DNA from: Candidatus Villigracilis propinquus | GTDB lineage: Bacteria > Chloroflexota > Anaerolineae > Anaerolineales > Villigracilaceae | Length of the DNA stretch: 64,000 bases | Reading direction: 5' to 3' | NCBI GenBank assembly: GCA_016714565.1 | Contig: JADKDM010000009.1 | Span: forward strand, 167,576 to 231,575 | Part shown: positions 52,993-61,848 of the stretch, one piece after another | Layout of the letters: the number at the start of each line of letters is the position of its first letter | Position numbering within the stretch: the stretch's first letter is position 1 | Made by a program: the position numbers and the translations under genes | The notes under the pieces: generated by a model | Told to the model about the DNA's origin: nothing | The model's database searches: none | Seen by the model: only the letters and a program-made list of their open reading frames with translations

Positions 52993-54123
52993 ATGCAATT
53001 GCATTTTCTGATCTCCTCCGAACAACGAGCCTCCGGAGCGATGTTCATGGAGACCTTGAACGAAACCGTGCTGGCCTTTATTTATCCCACAGATGGAACG
53101 CGCACCTTTCACACTTTCTTCTGTCCGCCGATGCGGATCGTGGCATTGAGTGCTGACGGACAAGTGCTGTTCGATGAATTAATCGTGAAGTGGAAATGGG
53201 TGCGGCTGCCGGTATGTCGATATGTGATCGAGACCGGGCCAAAGGTGGACTATCGCCCGTTTATTCAAAGCGTCCTATCCATTGCGCCTGACCTGCCGCA
53301 GTTGGGCGCAATCGATCCAAACACACGCATGGATGGTTTGGTGTTCGCGTTATTGGCGGAAGCCGTCGCGGATATCCGCCGCATCCGCGATGCCCATCGT
53401 GGAGAAGTCCGACCTGACATCCAACGCAGGAAGTTCGAAGCCTGGGAGCGCGGGCAGATCGTGAGTTCCGCCGGGTTCATCCTGGATTTTTCACGTACCT
53501 GGAGTCTGCCGAACGGTGCGGTGAAACTTTCCTATTCCGTCCTGAAAGCAGAAGAGCCCTATCTGGATGAGATCGTTGCGGCTTCGGTCGCAGGCATTCC
53601 CTGGCGGCATGAATTTCCCAATCACTGTATGCGCTGCGGCAAGCCCGCCTCCTGGCGACCGATTCTCAATCCCGCCCCGAATGCACCGGTGGAAATCCTC
53701 TGGCGATACCAACGTCCGGAAAATGCCATCCCAATCTGCCATCACTGCACGGAGACCTTGAACCTCCTGCGGGACGAGTCATTACAAATCGATCTGGTCT
53801 GGGGCTTATGGGGACCGCGCTTTGAAGCGCTTTGGCAATGGCACCATGCTTTGAAGAACAAGCGCCTGCCAAATCATTGGGATCTGTATCTCCAACCTCT
53901 ATGGCCGCATGAGTATGGCGGTGGGACATGGGAGACCGGCAGTGGTGCGATCCATCTTGCCGAGCCGCGCCCACCCAGGGATGTACTGCGCAGTGAACAA
54001 CATATGCAGGCACTGCGGCGCGCCTTGTATAGCAAATTATTTCGCGGGCGACAGCCGGGAGAAGCCCCCTTGCAGAAGTTATTAGACTTTGGGTTCGATA
54101 TTCCACAAGGAGAATCCCAATGA
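52993..54123 (+). CDS. 376-aa protein with CxxC/CxxC zinc motif, unknown
   Basis: Start at the ATG at 52993 (GGGGAGG upstream, two bases after the initiator stop). A central region around residue 215-255 has CMRCG and CHHC pairs forming a zinc finger with HNH-like spacing, and the N-terminal half is beta-rich. Overlaps the TadB/C-like gene by four bases, so it belongs to the same operon. Could be a nuclease or a pilus accessory; neither is shown. Confidence 0.55.
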   Translation: MQLHFLISSEQRASGAMFMETLNETVLAFIYPTDGTRTFHTFFCPPMRIVALSADGQVLFDELIVKWKWVRLPVCRYVIETGPKVDYRPFIQSVLSIAPDLPQLGAIDPNTRMDGLVFALLAEAVADIRRIRDAHRGEVRPDIQRRKFEAWERGQIVSSAGFILDFSRTWSLPNGAVKLSYSVLKAEEPYLDEIVAASVAGIPWRHEFPNHCMRCGKPASWRPILNPAPNAPVEILWRYQRPENAIPICHHCTETLNLLRDESLQIDLVWGLWGPRFEALWQWHHALKNKRLPNHWDLYLQPLWPHEYGGGTWETGSGAIHLAEPRPPRDVLRSEQHMQALRRALYSKLFRGRQPGEAPLQKLLDFGFDIPQGESQ

Positions 54124-55001
54124 CCTTCCTAGCTTTTCTCGGTGCGCTCAGTTTGAGCGTGCTGGCGTTTGAACTACTGAACGTCTTTCAATCCGCCTTT
54201 AGCACCTTTGGCGGCAACCGCTTAAGCAACTTCACCTCGCAGCCCCAAACCAAACGCCGTTCCACTTGGGAGGCGTTATTGATCGCCATTCTGCCGGGAC
54301 GCTTCGATCCCGAACAAGCGAAAAATAACGCGGATGTGATCAGCCTCTTGAGACGTGCCGGCTATCCCTATGACACGCCCGGTGAATTCTACGCTGTAGC
54401 GATCCGCGACTTCTCGACGTTTTTACTGGTCGGCGGGTTACTGGCTGGCGCAATGGCGGCGCTGAACATGCTGATGGCAGCGCCGGTGATCGCCTTGATC
54501 TTTATCTTCCTGGGTTTACGACGGCCCTATGTGCGTATCCGCGGCATGGCAAAGAAACGCGCAGAGTCTTTGAGAAACAATATGTTAATCGGGTTGTCTG
54601 TGTTGAGTTCACTTCTGTCTTCTGGTGTCGGCGTACAGGAAGCCCTGCGGCGTGCCTCGACCGTGGGTGGTCCGTTCTGCAATTTATTGGGCTTACTCGT
54701 GGCGCGCATGGAGGTGGAGGATTTCACCAAAGCCATTGACGTGACTCGTGCCCATCTGCCTGATCCGAAGGATGTGGAAGCCAATCTCTTCCTGCGTGAC
54801 ATCTATGATTTCTTTGCCAATAATCGTCCGGTCTTGTCCAGTGTGCAGGGCTTGCAGGAGTCGGTGCATCGATCCGTGGTGGAATCGACCGAGGAACGTG
54901 CAGCTCTCGTGCGCCAACGCGCCGGCTTGTTCGGCGTGATGGCGGTCTTGGGTCTGGTGCTGGCGATCATCGCGCCGTTCATGGGATCAGGATTGATGTA
55001 A
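54120..55001 (+). CDS. TadB/TadC-like pilus inner-membrane platform protein
   Basis: 293 aa. Hydrophobic N-terminal helix, two helices at about 100-140, a T2SSF domain (about 150-260: NNMLIGLSVLSSLLSSGVGVQEALRRAS) and a C-terminal TM helix. Only one T2SSF domain, as in Tad systems. The platform protein couples ATPase motion to Flp pilus assembly. Overlaps its neighbours by 1-4 bases. Only one platform gene is visible; Tad systems normally have two. Confidence 0.82.
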   Translation: MTFLAFLGALSLSVLAFELLNVFQSAFSTFGGNRLSNFTSQPQTKRRSTWEALLIAILPGRFDPEQAKNNADVISLLRRAGYPYDTPGEFYAVAIRDFSTFLLVGGLLAGAMAALNMLMAAPVIALIFIFLGLRRPYVRIRGMAKKRAESLRNNMLIGLSVLSSLLSSGVGVQEALRRASTVGGPFCNLLGLLVARMEVEDFTKAIDVTRAHLPDPKDVEANLFLRDIYDFFANNRPVLSSVQGLQESVHRSVVESTEERAALVRQRAGLFGVMAVLGLVLAIIAPFMGSGLM

Positions 55002-56443
55002 TGCCTGGCTCGCGCTATCCCAATCTGTATCATCCCTTTTGGCGTTCGCTTGCTTATTGGATATTCGTCACACTGGCAGTCCTTGCAGCTTTTTTCACCG
55101 TTCGCCAATTGACGCTGTGTTGGACGCTTACGGACCTGTCTGGAATTCCTCCAGCCGAATGTGCCTTACAAGACCAACCGTCTTCCGAAATGCCGGCACT
55201 GCCCGATCCAGCAATTGCAAACGATCTTCCAGTTGAAATCTCCGCACCGGAATTGGAGTTGCCTCAATGGGATGGCGCCAGCCGGATCAACATCGCCTTC
55301 TTTGGCTTGCGCGGCGATGATGAAGATGGTTGCGCGACCTGCACGGATACGATCATGGTCATGACCGTGGACCCTGTGACTAAAACCGCCGGCATGTTAT
55401 CCATCCCGCGTGACATGTGGGTCAACATTCCAGGAGCAGGATATGGGCGCATCAACACTGCCTGGGCAATCGGCGAGAATGCCAAACTCCCAGGCGGTGG
55501 ACCTGCACTGGCGATGCAGACCGTTTCACAATTCATCGGGGTTCCGATCCATTACTATGTGCAGGTGGACTTTGGGACGTTTGTATCGTTCATCAATCTG
55601 ATCGGCGGCATCGATGTGTATGTTGAAGAAAAGATGGTGCTTGATCCAGAAGGCGAAGGCCCGGATCATTTTGTTTTGAAACCTGGGGATTATCGTCATC
55701 TGACCGGCAAGCGCGCCCTGGCATATGCGCGCTGTCGGCATGAGTCACAGGGCTGCAGTGGCGGCGATTTCGGTCGAGCAAAACGGCAGCAACAGGTCAT
55801 CCTGGCAATCCGCGACAAGGTATTACATCCTGAAACATTCACCAGCCTGATTTCCCAGGCTCCACAGCTCTATGCAGAATTTTCCTCGGGCATCCATACG
55901 AATATGTCCCTGGAGGATGCGATCCAACTGGCAGTGTTGGCAAGGGATATTCATGTGGAGGAAATAAAGCAGGGCGTGATCGACACCACGATGGCGATCC
56001 CAACCGATACGACCATCGATGGCGTACCTGCCAATGTCCTACGTCCGGTTCCCGATCTGATCCGCATCCTGCGCGATGAAATCTTTGTTCCTGGTGGTCC
56101 GCTTAGCCCACTGGCACAGGGCGATGCGGTGACTCTTATGCAATCTGATCTGGCAAGGATCAGAATTGTGAATAATACATATTCTGCCAATCTGGAACAG
56201 CACACAGCCACTTTCCTGAACTCCCAAGGCATGCAGGTAGTGGAGTTTGGTCCGCCGACTGGATATGCCAGCCGCACTAAGGCAATCCTATATACCTCCA
56301 AACTATATGCCTTACGATACTTGAAGGATCTATTTGGAATGGAGAGTTCACAGATTGTGATCCAGCCTGATCCAGCGTCCACAGTGGATATTGAGATCCA
56401 ACTTGGAGAGGATTGGCTGAGCAGACTCCCAGCAGGGTATTAG
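55001..56443 (+). CDS. LytR-CpsA-Psr (LCP) family protein with LytR_C domain
   Basis: 480 aa. One N-terminal TM helix (about 10-32), then the LCP domain: RINIAFFGLRGDDEDG, DTIMVMTVDPVTKTAGMLSIPRD, GRINTAW and RCRHE..DFGRAKRQQ are core motifs. The C-terminus (about 385-450, RIVNNTYSANLEQHTATFLNSQG) matches LytR_C. LCP enzymes attach anionic glycopolymers to the cell wall. Placed inside a Tad operon it may help pilus passage or surface decoration, which is unusual. Confidence 0.88.
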   Translation: MPGSRYPNLYHPFWRSLAYWIFVTLAVLAAFFTVRQLTLCWTLTDLSGIPPAECALQDQPSSEMPALPDPAIANDLPVEISAPELELPQWDGASRINIAFFGLRGDDEDGCATCTDTIMVMTVDPVTKTAGMLSIPRDMWVNIPGAGYGRINTAWAIGENAKLPGGGPALAMQTVSQFIGVPIHYYVQVDFGTFVSFINLIGGIDVYVEEKMVLDPEGEGPDHFVLKPGDYRHLTGKRALAYARCRHESQGCSGGDFGRAKRQQQVILAIRDKVLHPETFTSLISQAPQLYAEFSSGIHTNMSLEDAIQLAVLARDIHVEEIKQGVIDTTMAIPTDTTIDGVPANVLRPVPDLIRILRDEIFVPGGPLSPLAQGDAVTLMQSDLARIRIVNNTYSANLEQHTATFLNSQGMQVVEFGPPTGYASRTKAILYTSKLYALRYLKDLFGMESSQIVIQPDPASTVDIEIQLGEDWLSRLPAGY

Positions 56444-56508
56444 CTCTCTCATATTCAATACTGACTGCAGATACCGGCTATAATTTATTTTAACGGGAAG
56501 GAGAAAAC

Positions 56509-57546
56509 GTGCAGAACATTACCGGCATAGAAGAAATTACCCCAACATGGCTGACAGAAACCTTTCAAAAAACCGGACATCTGGCATCGGGCTCTGTTGA
56601 AAATATCGTTTTTCAGGGAGGTTCGGATATCCCTGTCGGCACGCCGAAAATTCACAAAGCCGTAATTACCTATTCAAAAGATGTCGATTGCGATATTCCA
56701 TCAAATATTATTTTTAAATTTGCATCGAGGGAAAAAGAATACTATTTTTATAAAAACATAGTCAAACGATTGCCGCAACGCTTTGTTCCAATTTGTTACC
56801 TTGCTCTTCAGAATAAGGAAAAATCCCAGGCGCTATTGTTAATTGAGGACCTAAGCAGAACACATAGCCAGACAGAATGGCCGGTTGTTCCAAATTTCAA
56901 GGACTGCAAACAGGCAATTGGAAAACTTGCAGCTTTACATGCCCTTTGGTGGAACCATCCACATCTTGACACTGATCTTCTTCCAATGCTGACACACGGC
57001 AATTACTGGTATGGTCGGCTTGAGGAAGCAATAGAAAAAATACCCACATTTCTGGATTTTATTGGAGATCGCCTTTCCTCAAAAAGAAGAAAAATCTACG
57101 AGAGAGTCCTGGGCTCATCAAATCTATTTTGGAGACCAGAACGTTTTCGCTTTTCCAGAACGTTTCTTCATGGCGATATTCATTTTTGGAATTTTCTTTT
57201 TCCAAACGTTAATTCCGACACAGGTATTAGAATCATCGATTGGAATTCATGGGACATCGGAAGAGGCACCAATGATCTGGCTTATATGATTGGGTTACAT
57301 TGGTATCCCAGTTTACGGCAGCGCTTGGAAAAAGACCTATTAAGGACGTATCATGAAACGATCATGGACACCGGCATTGCATATTCCTGGGATGAGTGCT
57401 GGCTTGATTATCGCGAATCAAATATTATGAATCTTTTTATTCCAATCTGGCAATGGCAAAGAAATTTATCCGCAACGGTATGGTGGTCACATCTGGAACG
57501 AAGCCACTTGACTTTTGATGATCTGGATTGCAGCGAACTTCTTTAG
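56509..57546 (+). CDS. CHK/aminoglycoside-phosphotransferase-like kinase
   Basis: 345 aa. Catalytic loop HGDIHFWN at about 221-228 and metal-binding DWN at about 244 in IIDWNSWDIGRGTNDLAYMIG, the pattern of CHK kinase-like proteins of the APH superfamily. These phosphorylate small molecules, including antibiotics and ecdysteroids. It is distinctly AT-rich against its neighbours. With the adjacent exporter it suggests a detoxification or resistance cassette. Substrate unknown. Confidence 0.8.
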   Translation: MQNITGIEEITPTWLTETFQKTGHLASGSVENIVFQGGSDIPVGTPKIHKAVITYSKDVDCDIPSNIIFKFASREKEYYFYKNIVKRLPQRFVPICYLALQNKEKSQALLLIEDLSRTHSQTEWPVVPNFKDCKQAIGKLAALHALWWNHPHLDTDLLPMLTHGNYWYGRLEEAIEKIPTFLDFIGDRLSSKRRKIYERVLGSSNLFWRPERFRFSRTFLHGDIHFWNFLFPNVNSDTGIRIIDWNSWDIGRGTNDLAYMIGLHWYPSLRQRLEKDLLRTYHETIMDTGIAYSWDECWLDYRESNIMNLFIPIWQWQRNLSATVWWSHLERSHLTFDDLDCSELL

Positions 57547-57570
57547 TTTGAGTTGAGTGACTGGCATCAA

Positions 57571-57609
57571 AAAGGATCGGCTGATAGTCAGACTATCAGC
57601 CGATCCTTT
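57571..57609. terminator. Bidirectional terminator, 19-bp stem
   Basis: AAAGGATCGGCTGATAGTC with its exact complement, flanked by A and T runs. Between the convergent kinase and exporter genes. Shares the TCGGCTGA core with the hairpin at 60346. Confidence 0.92.
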
Positions 57610-57632
57610 TTCAGAAAGCAGCACCTTATGTA

Positions 57633-58424
57633 TTACACCAACTCAAAAGTTCCTTTTTGGCGGGTAACTTTCATACGATAGCCAAACATCAGCCAGGCAA
57701 TGGAACCATATGCAAGTGCAATTAAAACCTCTGCCCCTATGAGAGGAAATACATTGGAATATGTAGCCCCATCGATCAATGCACGTATAGCCTGCAAACC
57801 ATGTGTGACTGGCAAGATATTACTAAAGAACTGAACAGCGGGAGGTAATGCACTGACTGGGACATTAACACCACACAACACAATCATGGCATACGCGAAC
57901 CAATTACAGATCATAAATCCATAACGAATGGGAAGTGAAAATGCGCCGATACTCCAACCCAGGGTTGTTGCCGAGAAAATGACAAGCAGAATCACTGGCA
58001 CGGAATGCAATAGGTTCGCCAACGATATCTCGATTTTCAGCAACGGAATGAGGGCTGCAAAGGAAATAACTGTTGCCAGAATGGCATCTCCATAATGCGC
58101 CATACTCTTCCCCACCATAGAAGGGAACCAGCTTGATGGGGCGGCAATCAAATACTGAAATGTGTTGTTCCATTTCTCCGACTCGATGACCTCCTCCATT
58201 GCAAGCATGACATTGAATACAGCAATCTGGATCGCATTACCAATCAGGGCGAAGCGAGCCAAATCATCCCCACCAGCAGCCTTCGCCAAATAGACAAAAA
58301 ATAGCGACTGCAAAATGGTGCGGGGAATATGCATGCCCAAAAAGACCGTAGGAGTCAAATCAACCATATATGTTGCCCATGAGGCTCGCGCACCGCTCAA
58401 AAATAATCGGATATTGTTCTTCAT
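57633..58424 (-). CDS. ABC-2 type exporter permease (second)
   Basis: 263 aa from the ATG at 58424, which overlaps the stop of the upstream permease by one base. Six membrane helices; the VPVSALPPAVQFFSNILPVTHGLQAIR stretch is the ABC-2 signature near the C-terminus. Partner of the ATPase at 59214 and permease at 58424-59217. Confidence 0.82.
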   Translation of the reverse strand: MKNNIRLFLSGARASWATYMVDLTPTVFLGMHIPRTILQSLFFVYLAKAAGGDDLARFALIGNAIQIAVFNVMLAMEEVIESEKWNNTFQYLIAAPSSWFPSMVGKSMAHYGDAILATVISFAALIPLLKIEISLANLLHSVPVILLVIFSATTLGWSIGAFSLPIRYGFMICNWFAYAMIVLCGVNVPVSALPPAVQFFSNILPVTHGLQAIRALIDGATYSNVFPLIGAEVLIALAYGSIAWLMFGYRMKVTRQKGTFELV

Positions 58425-59217
58425 TACCATCTCTCCAGGGTGCCGGCTTCGAGAGCCAAATATTCCACTTTTTTATAGAGAACACGCGCAATGATCAGAT
58501 AGATAATGGAAAGCCCAATGATGATCAGATAATTCGGTAAGAGATCTGCATGTGTGTGAGTAGCCGCCTCATTCAAGACAATATTTCCCCAGGTTGGCGT
58601 GAGCAGTTGCGAAAGAGGACGTGTCCAAAGCGGTAACAAAGTAAGGGGCACGGACAAACCAGACAATAGATAGACCGGGTAGTTTGCGACCGATGTAAAT
58701 TCCCCGCATTCCGGGACAGGATAAATAAGGATCCAAACACCAGCCCCAAACAGGTAATGGAAAAAATGATCAACAACAGGCTAATCGCAAAATTTAATGG
58801 ATCAGCAATCCCAATCGGCAACCTGTAGGCGATCATGCCGGTTAGGAACGTTATCCCCATTGCAAACGCCGAGGTTAAAGCATTTGCAAAGCTCTTCCCC
58901 AGGAGAATGAGCATCAGCGAGGTTGGTGTTGCCATAATCAGGGAAAGCGTTCCAGTACGGCGCTCGTTGTTGATAATCTCGCCTGACGTAAATAGGTTGC
59001 TGTTCCATATCGAGATCAGACCTGTCCCAGTAATGGCAAACAAACCAAAGTCCGGCTTCTTTCCGTACACATAAGTTCCAACAGAAATGAGGGTGAAGAT
59101 CACCGGCTGTATGAACGCAGTTGCAATAAAATAAATGGATACGGCATTGCTTTTCATTTGAAGAAACGCGGAGTTTTTTATGATACGAAAGGTGGAAAGG
59201 ATATTATAGGTTTTCAT
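58424..59217 (-). CDS. ABC-2 type exporter permease (first), frame broken near 58702
   Basis: About 264 aa when read across one frame break. Six membrane helices. The starting frame goes wrong after LSRNAG; adding one base to the run of four C at 58702-58705 (G on the coding strand) gives NAGEFTSVANYPVYLLSGLSVPLTLLP and runs on to the TAATG overlap with the next gene. Probably a sequence error or a recent mutation. Overlaps the ATPase gene by four bases. Confidence 0.75.
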
Positions 59218-60200
59218 CCTTTACTCCTCTTTTCTTCATCACCGACCAGTTTTACATATGCATCTTCCAGGGTGGGCTGACGTGTCACAACTTTGCGAAC
59301 CTGAACTCCCTCCAAAATCCCCAGGAATTCCTTGACCAATTCCGCCCCGGCAGGTGCCTGGATCTGGATCAACTGACTTTGTTCCAAACGTTCAATATTA
59401 ACTGCCTGAACAGCCGGATGTGCCTGAATTTTTTGGATAACATCCTCTGGAGCACCAAAGCATTCAACTTCCACCACCTCCAGATTGGCAACCACTTTTT
59501 TGAGGGCGGAGGGTGTGTCTGTGATCAAGATCTTACCTTTGTTCATGATTGCCACCCGGTCGCACAGGGCATCAATTTCAAACATGTAGTGAGAGGTAAG
59601 AAAAATGGTTTTTCCCTGTTGGTTCAAATTGCGGATCACTTCTCGAAGACCACGGGCAGCCAATGGATCCAACCCTATTGTTGGCTCATCCAGGAATAAC
59701 AATTCAGGATCGTGAATCAAACCCCTTGCAATATGAAGGCGCTGTTTCATTCCACGAGAATATCCTTCAATCCGCTCATTGGCACGATCTGTGAGCCCAA
59801 CCAATTCCAACAGTTCAGGAATGCGTCTCCTGGCTATGTGAGGTGGAACCCGGTACAGATCTGCAAAGTACTGCAAGTTGTCGTATCCGGAGAGACGCCA
59901 ATAGAGTCCGCGTTCACCTCCAAAGACCAGTCCAATGCGGGGACGAATATCCCTGACTGATTTAACGACATCCAATCCAAATATCTGTGCCGAGCCTGAG
60001 GTTGGCAATAGAACTGTGGATAGGATCCGGGTGATGGTGGTCTTTCCTGCACCATTTTGCCCAAGCAAGCCAAACATTTCCCCGCTTGGAATCGAGAGAT
60101 CCACGCCATCCAATGCGGTAATCTCTTTTTTCTTGCGGCGGATCAAGCCAGTTGTTGTTTCATATGTACGACGAAGGTTTTGAGTGGTAATTATGGTCAT
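59214..60200 (-). CDS. ABC-2 type exporter ATPase, DrrA/NatA-like
   Basis: 328 aa. Walker A GLLGQNGAGKTTITRIL, signature YSRGMKQRLHIARGL, Walker B PELLFLDEP, switch His in FLTSHYMFEID. C-terminal ~90 residues form the extra domain of DrrA-type exporters. Pumps an unidentified small molecule or polymer with the two permeases encoded downstream on the same strand. First gene of the leftward operon. Confidence 0.9.
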   Translation of the reverse strand: MTIITTQNLRRTYETTTGLIRRKKKEITALDGVDLSIPSGEMFGLLGQNGAGKTTITRILSTVLLPTSGSAQIFGLDVVKSVRDIRPRIGLVFGGERGLYWRLSGYDNLQYFADLYRVPPHIARRRIPELLELVGLTDRANERIEGYSRGMKQRLHIARGLIHDPELLFLDEPTIGLDPLAARGLREVIRNLNQQGKTIFLTSHYMFEIDALCDRVAIMNKGKILITDTPSALKKVVANLEVVEVECFGAPEDVIQKIQAHPAVQAVNIERLEQSQLIQIQAPAGAELVKEFLGILEGVQVRKVVTRQPTLEDAYVKLVGDEEKRSKG

Positions 60201-60396
60201 TTAACATCCTCCAAGGTTGACACTAAACTTTATTATCACACAAAATCTTATTTTGAATTTAATCTAATTCTTGAATTTTCTTTCCCATATCCACTGATAT
60301 TCAAGCGACACCTTCCGACCACCCATACTATGTTTTAACTATATTTCGGCTGACAGATCAACTGTCAGCCGATTTTTTATTTCATAAGGAGATCCA
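60201..60396. other. Divergent region between the exporter ATPase and Flp pilin
   Basis: AT-rich; promoter of the leftward exporter operon and the terminator at 60346. The Flp pilin has AAGGAG before its ATG. Confidence 0.5.
60346..60378 (+). terminator. Hairpin with T6 upstream of Flp pilin
   Basis: TCGGCTGACAG with CTGTCAGCCGA and T6. Similar core to the terminator at 57571; the two enclose the exporter operon. Confidence 0.85.
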
Positions 60397-60576
60397 ATGT
60401 TCAAGTTAATACAACGATTCATTCGCGAAGAGGATGGTCAGGACTTTGCCGAATACGCCCTGATCCTGGGCGCCATCGGTGTGGTTGCGATTGCCGTGAT
60501 CGCCCGCTATCGCAATGAATTGATCGCCGCTTTCGAAGCCGGCATCGAAGCCCTGCGCATGGCGCGAGGCGGATAG
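60397..60576 (+). CDS. Flp/Fap-type major pilin
   Basis: 59 aa. REEDGQDFAEYALILGAIGVVAIAVIA is the class IVb prepilin core: Gly at the processing site, Glu at +5 and Tyr at +6, then a hydrophobic helix. No long leader, as for Flp pilins. Would be cleaved by a TadV/CpaA peptidase, not present in this window. AAGGAG upstream. First of a run of pilin-like genes. Confidence 0.88.
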   Translation: MFKLIQRFIREEDGQDFAEYALILGAIGVVAIAVIARYRNELIAAFEAGIEALRMARGG

Positions 60577-60578
60577 AG

Positions 60579-60971
60579 ATGTTCCGCTGGAAGGAAAAAG
60601 GTCAAACGATGGCAGAGTTCGCTTTGGTCATGCCGATCCTGATCCTGCTTATGTTCGGCATGACCTTTGCCGCGTTCTATGCGTTTCGTTCCGCAGCTAC
60701 GGATTGGGGCGTGTTCATCACGGGTGTTGCTTCCGGCTCATACAACACCCCGGCAACTGAACATGCCCGTGACAATGTCCTATGGCCAGACCTGGCAGAT
60801 CGGATCAACGCCGGGCAGACCGGTCAACGTCAAGTGCGTTCGTTGATCAGTGTGGAGGACTCACGCAATTGGATCTTTGGTATCCAACTGATCGAAGCGC
60901 AACGGGCAGAGACCAATTTTCGTCTATGGCGCTTCTATCCCGGTCCGCCTCCTGCTGGAGGGTTCGAATGA
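60579..60971 (+). CDS. TadE-like pseudopilin
   Basis: 130 aa. EKGQTMAEFALVMPILILLMFGMTF is the TadE prepilin segment (Glu at +5), followed by an extracytoplasmic domain. Two bases after the Flp gene; its stop overlaps the next start (ATGA). Confidence 0.85.
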   Translation: MFRWKEKGQTMAEFALVMPILILLMFGMTFAAFYAFRSAATDWGVFITGVASGSYNTPATEHARDNVLWPDLADRINAGQTGQRQVRSLISVEDSRNWIFGIQLIEAQRAETNFRLWRFYPGPPPAGGFE

Positions 60972-61396
60972 AAGCCCCGTACCGCAAAGGCGAACGCGGA
61001 CAAGCTCTGGCAGAGACCGCCTTGTTCGCAATGCTGGCAGTCTTGATGGCGTTCGGTCTCCTGGCTTGGATCCCTACTCATCGTGCCCGTACCGCCGCGA
61101 CCTCTGCAGCCTATGCCTGTTCGCAATTCCTCTCGCAATCACCTGATCCCACACGCGCCAGAACCAATGCCGTGAATGTCGCCTGGCAAACTCTGAACGC
61201 GGATTGGTCAGCCACGGCGGGAGTGGAATATCGGGTGCAGATCTCACCTCCCAGCGGACCGGGAGAACCAGGACAATGCCTGGTCTCGTTTCAAGCGCCG
61301 ACCTTGTTCGATGGTTTGCTGGGCTTGAGCAAAGCTGGATGGAACAGCGAGTGGTTCATCTCACGCTCAGAGACATGGAAGGCGAAATGGCGCTGA
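60968..61396 (+). CDS. TadE/TadG-like pseudopilin 2
   Basis: 142 aa. ERGQALAETALFAMLAVLMAFG is again a prepilin-type N-terminus, with a short cysteine-containing extracytoplasmic domain. Overlaps its upstream neighbour by four bases. Ends at a TGA that is in the same frame as the next pseudopilin. Confidence 0.8.
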   Translation: MKAPYRKGERGQALAETALFAMLAVLMAFGLLAWIPTHRARTAATSAAYACSQFLSQSPDPTRARTNAVNVAWQTLNADWSATAGVEYRVQISPPSGPGEPGQCLVSFQAPTLFDGLLGLSKAGWNSEWFISRSETWKAKWR

Positions 61397-61453
61397 CGCT
61401 CCAACAAACGCAACCGTGTCAACGGATCTCGCAAGGAACGTGGGCAATCTGTT

Positions 61454-61834
61454 TTGTTGTTCGCCATCTTGATGCCCATCATGTCACTCTTTCTACTAGG
61501 CATCCTCGATTACATGGTGACGAATGCGCGTGTGATGGAAACCGTGGCAGCCGCCGATCTCGCCGCCCATGCCGGTGCGCAGGAGATCACGGTCCTGCCA
61601 GATGGAACCATCACCGCAACCACGGCTGGTAACGGAATTGCCGTGAATTACTTCAATTCCCAGCGACCGGGTTCGGCACAACTTACCTCGGTCTCCTGCG
61701 GACGACATCAAGGGCGTCCCGCCTGTTATCTCACCGCACAAGTTCGATCTGCTGGTTATCTCTTACCCACGCGCTGGGTGACCGTGCGCGCCATTGGCTA
61801 TCTGGCGCATGGTGTGACCCGCGAAGATCAATGA
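61454..61834 (+). CDS. TadE/TadG-like pseudopilin 3 (start uncertain)
   Basis: 126 aa from the in-frame TTG at 61454, but the true N-terminus is probably further upstream: the 19 codons before it read RSNKRNRVNGSRKERGQSV, a basic leader plus the RGQS processing region. No ATG, GTG or TTG occurs in that stretch. Hydrophobic helix LFAILMPIMSLFLLGILDY, then AAADLAAHAGAQEI typical of TadG-like proteins. A base error or an unusual start is likely. Confidence 0.7.
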   Translation: MLFAILMPIMSLFLLGILDYMVTNARVMETVAAADLAAHAGAQEITVLPDGTITATTAGNGIAVNYFNSQRPGSAQLTSVSCGRHQGRPACYLTAQVRSAGYLLPTRWVTVRAIGYLAHGVTREDQ

Positions 61835-61848
61835 TTTTTTGGAGAAGA

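Noticed and set aside
61204..61632. 142-codon plus-strand frame within the pseudopilin genes
   Set aside because: Overlaps two TadE/G-like genes in another frame and lacks a prepilin motif.
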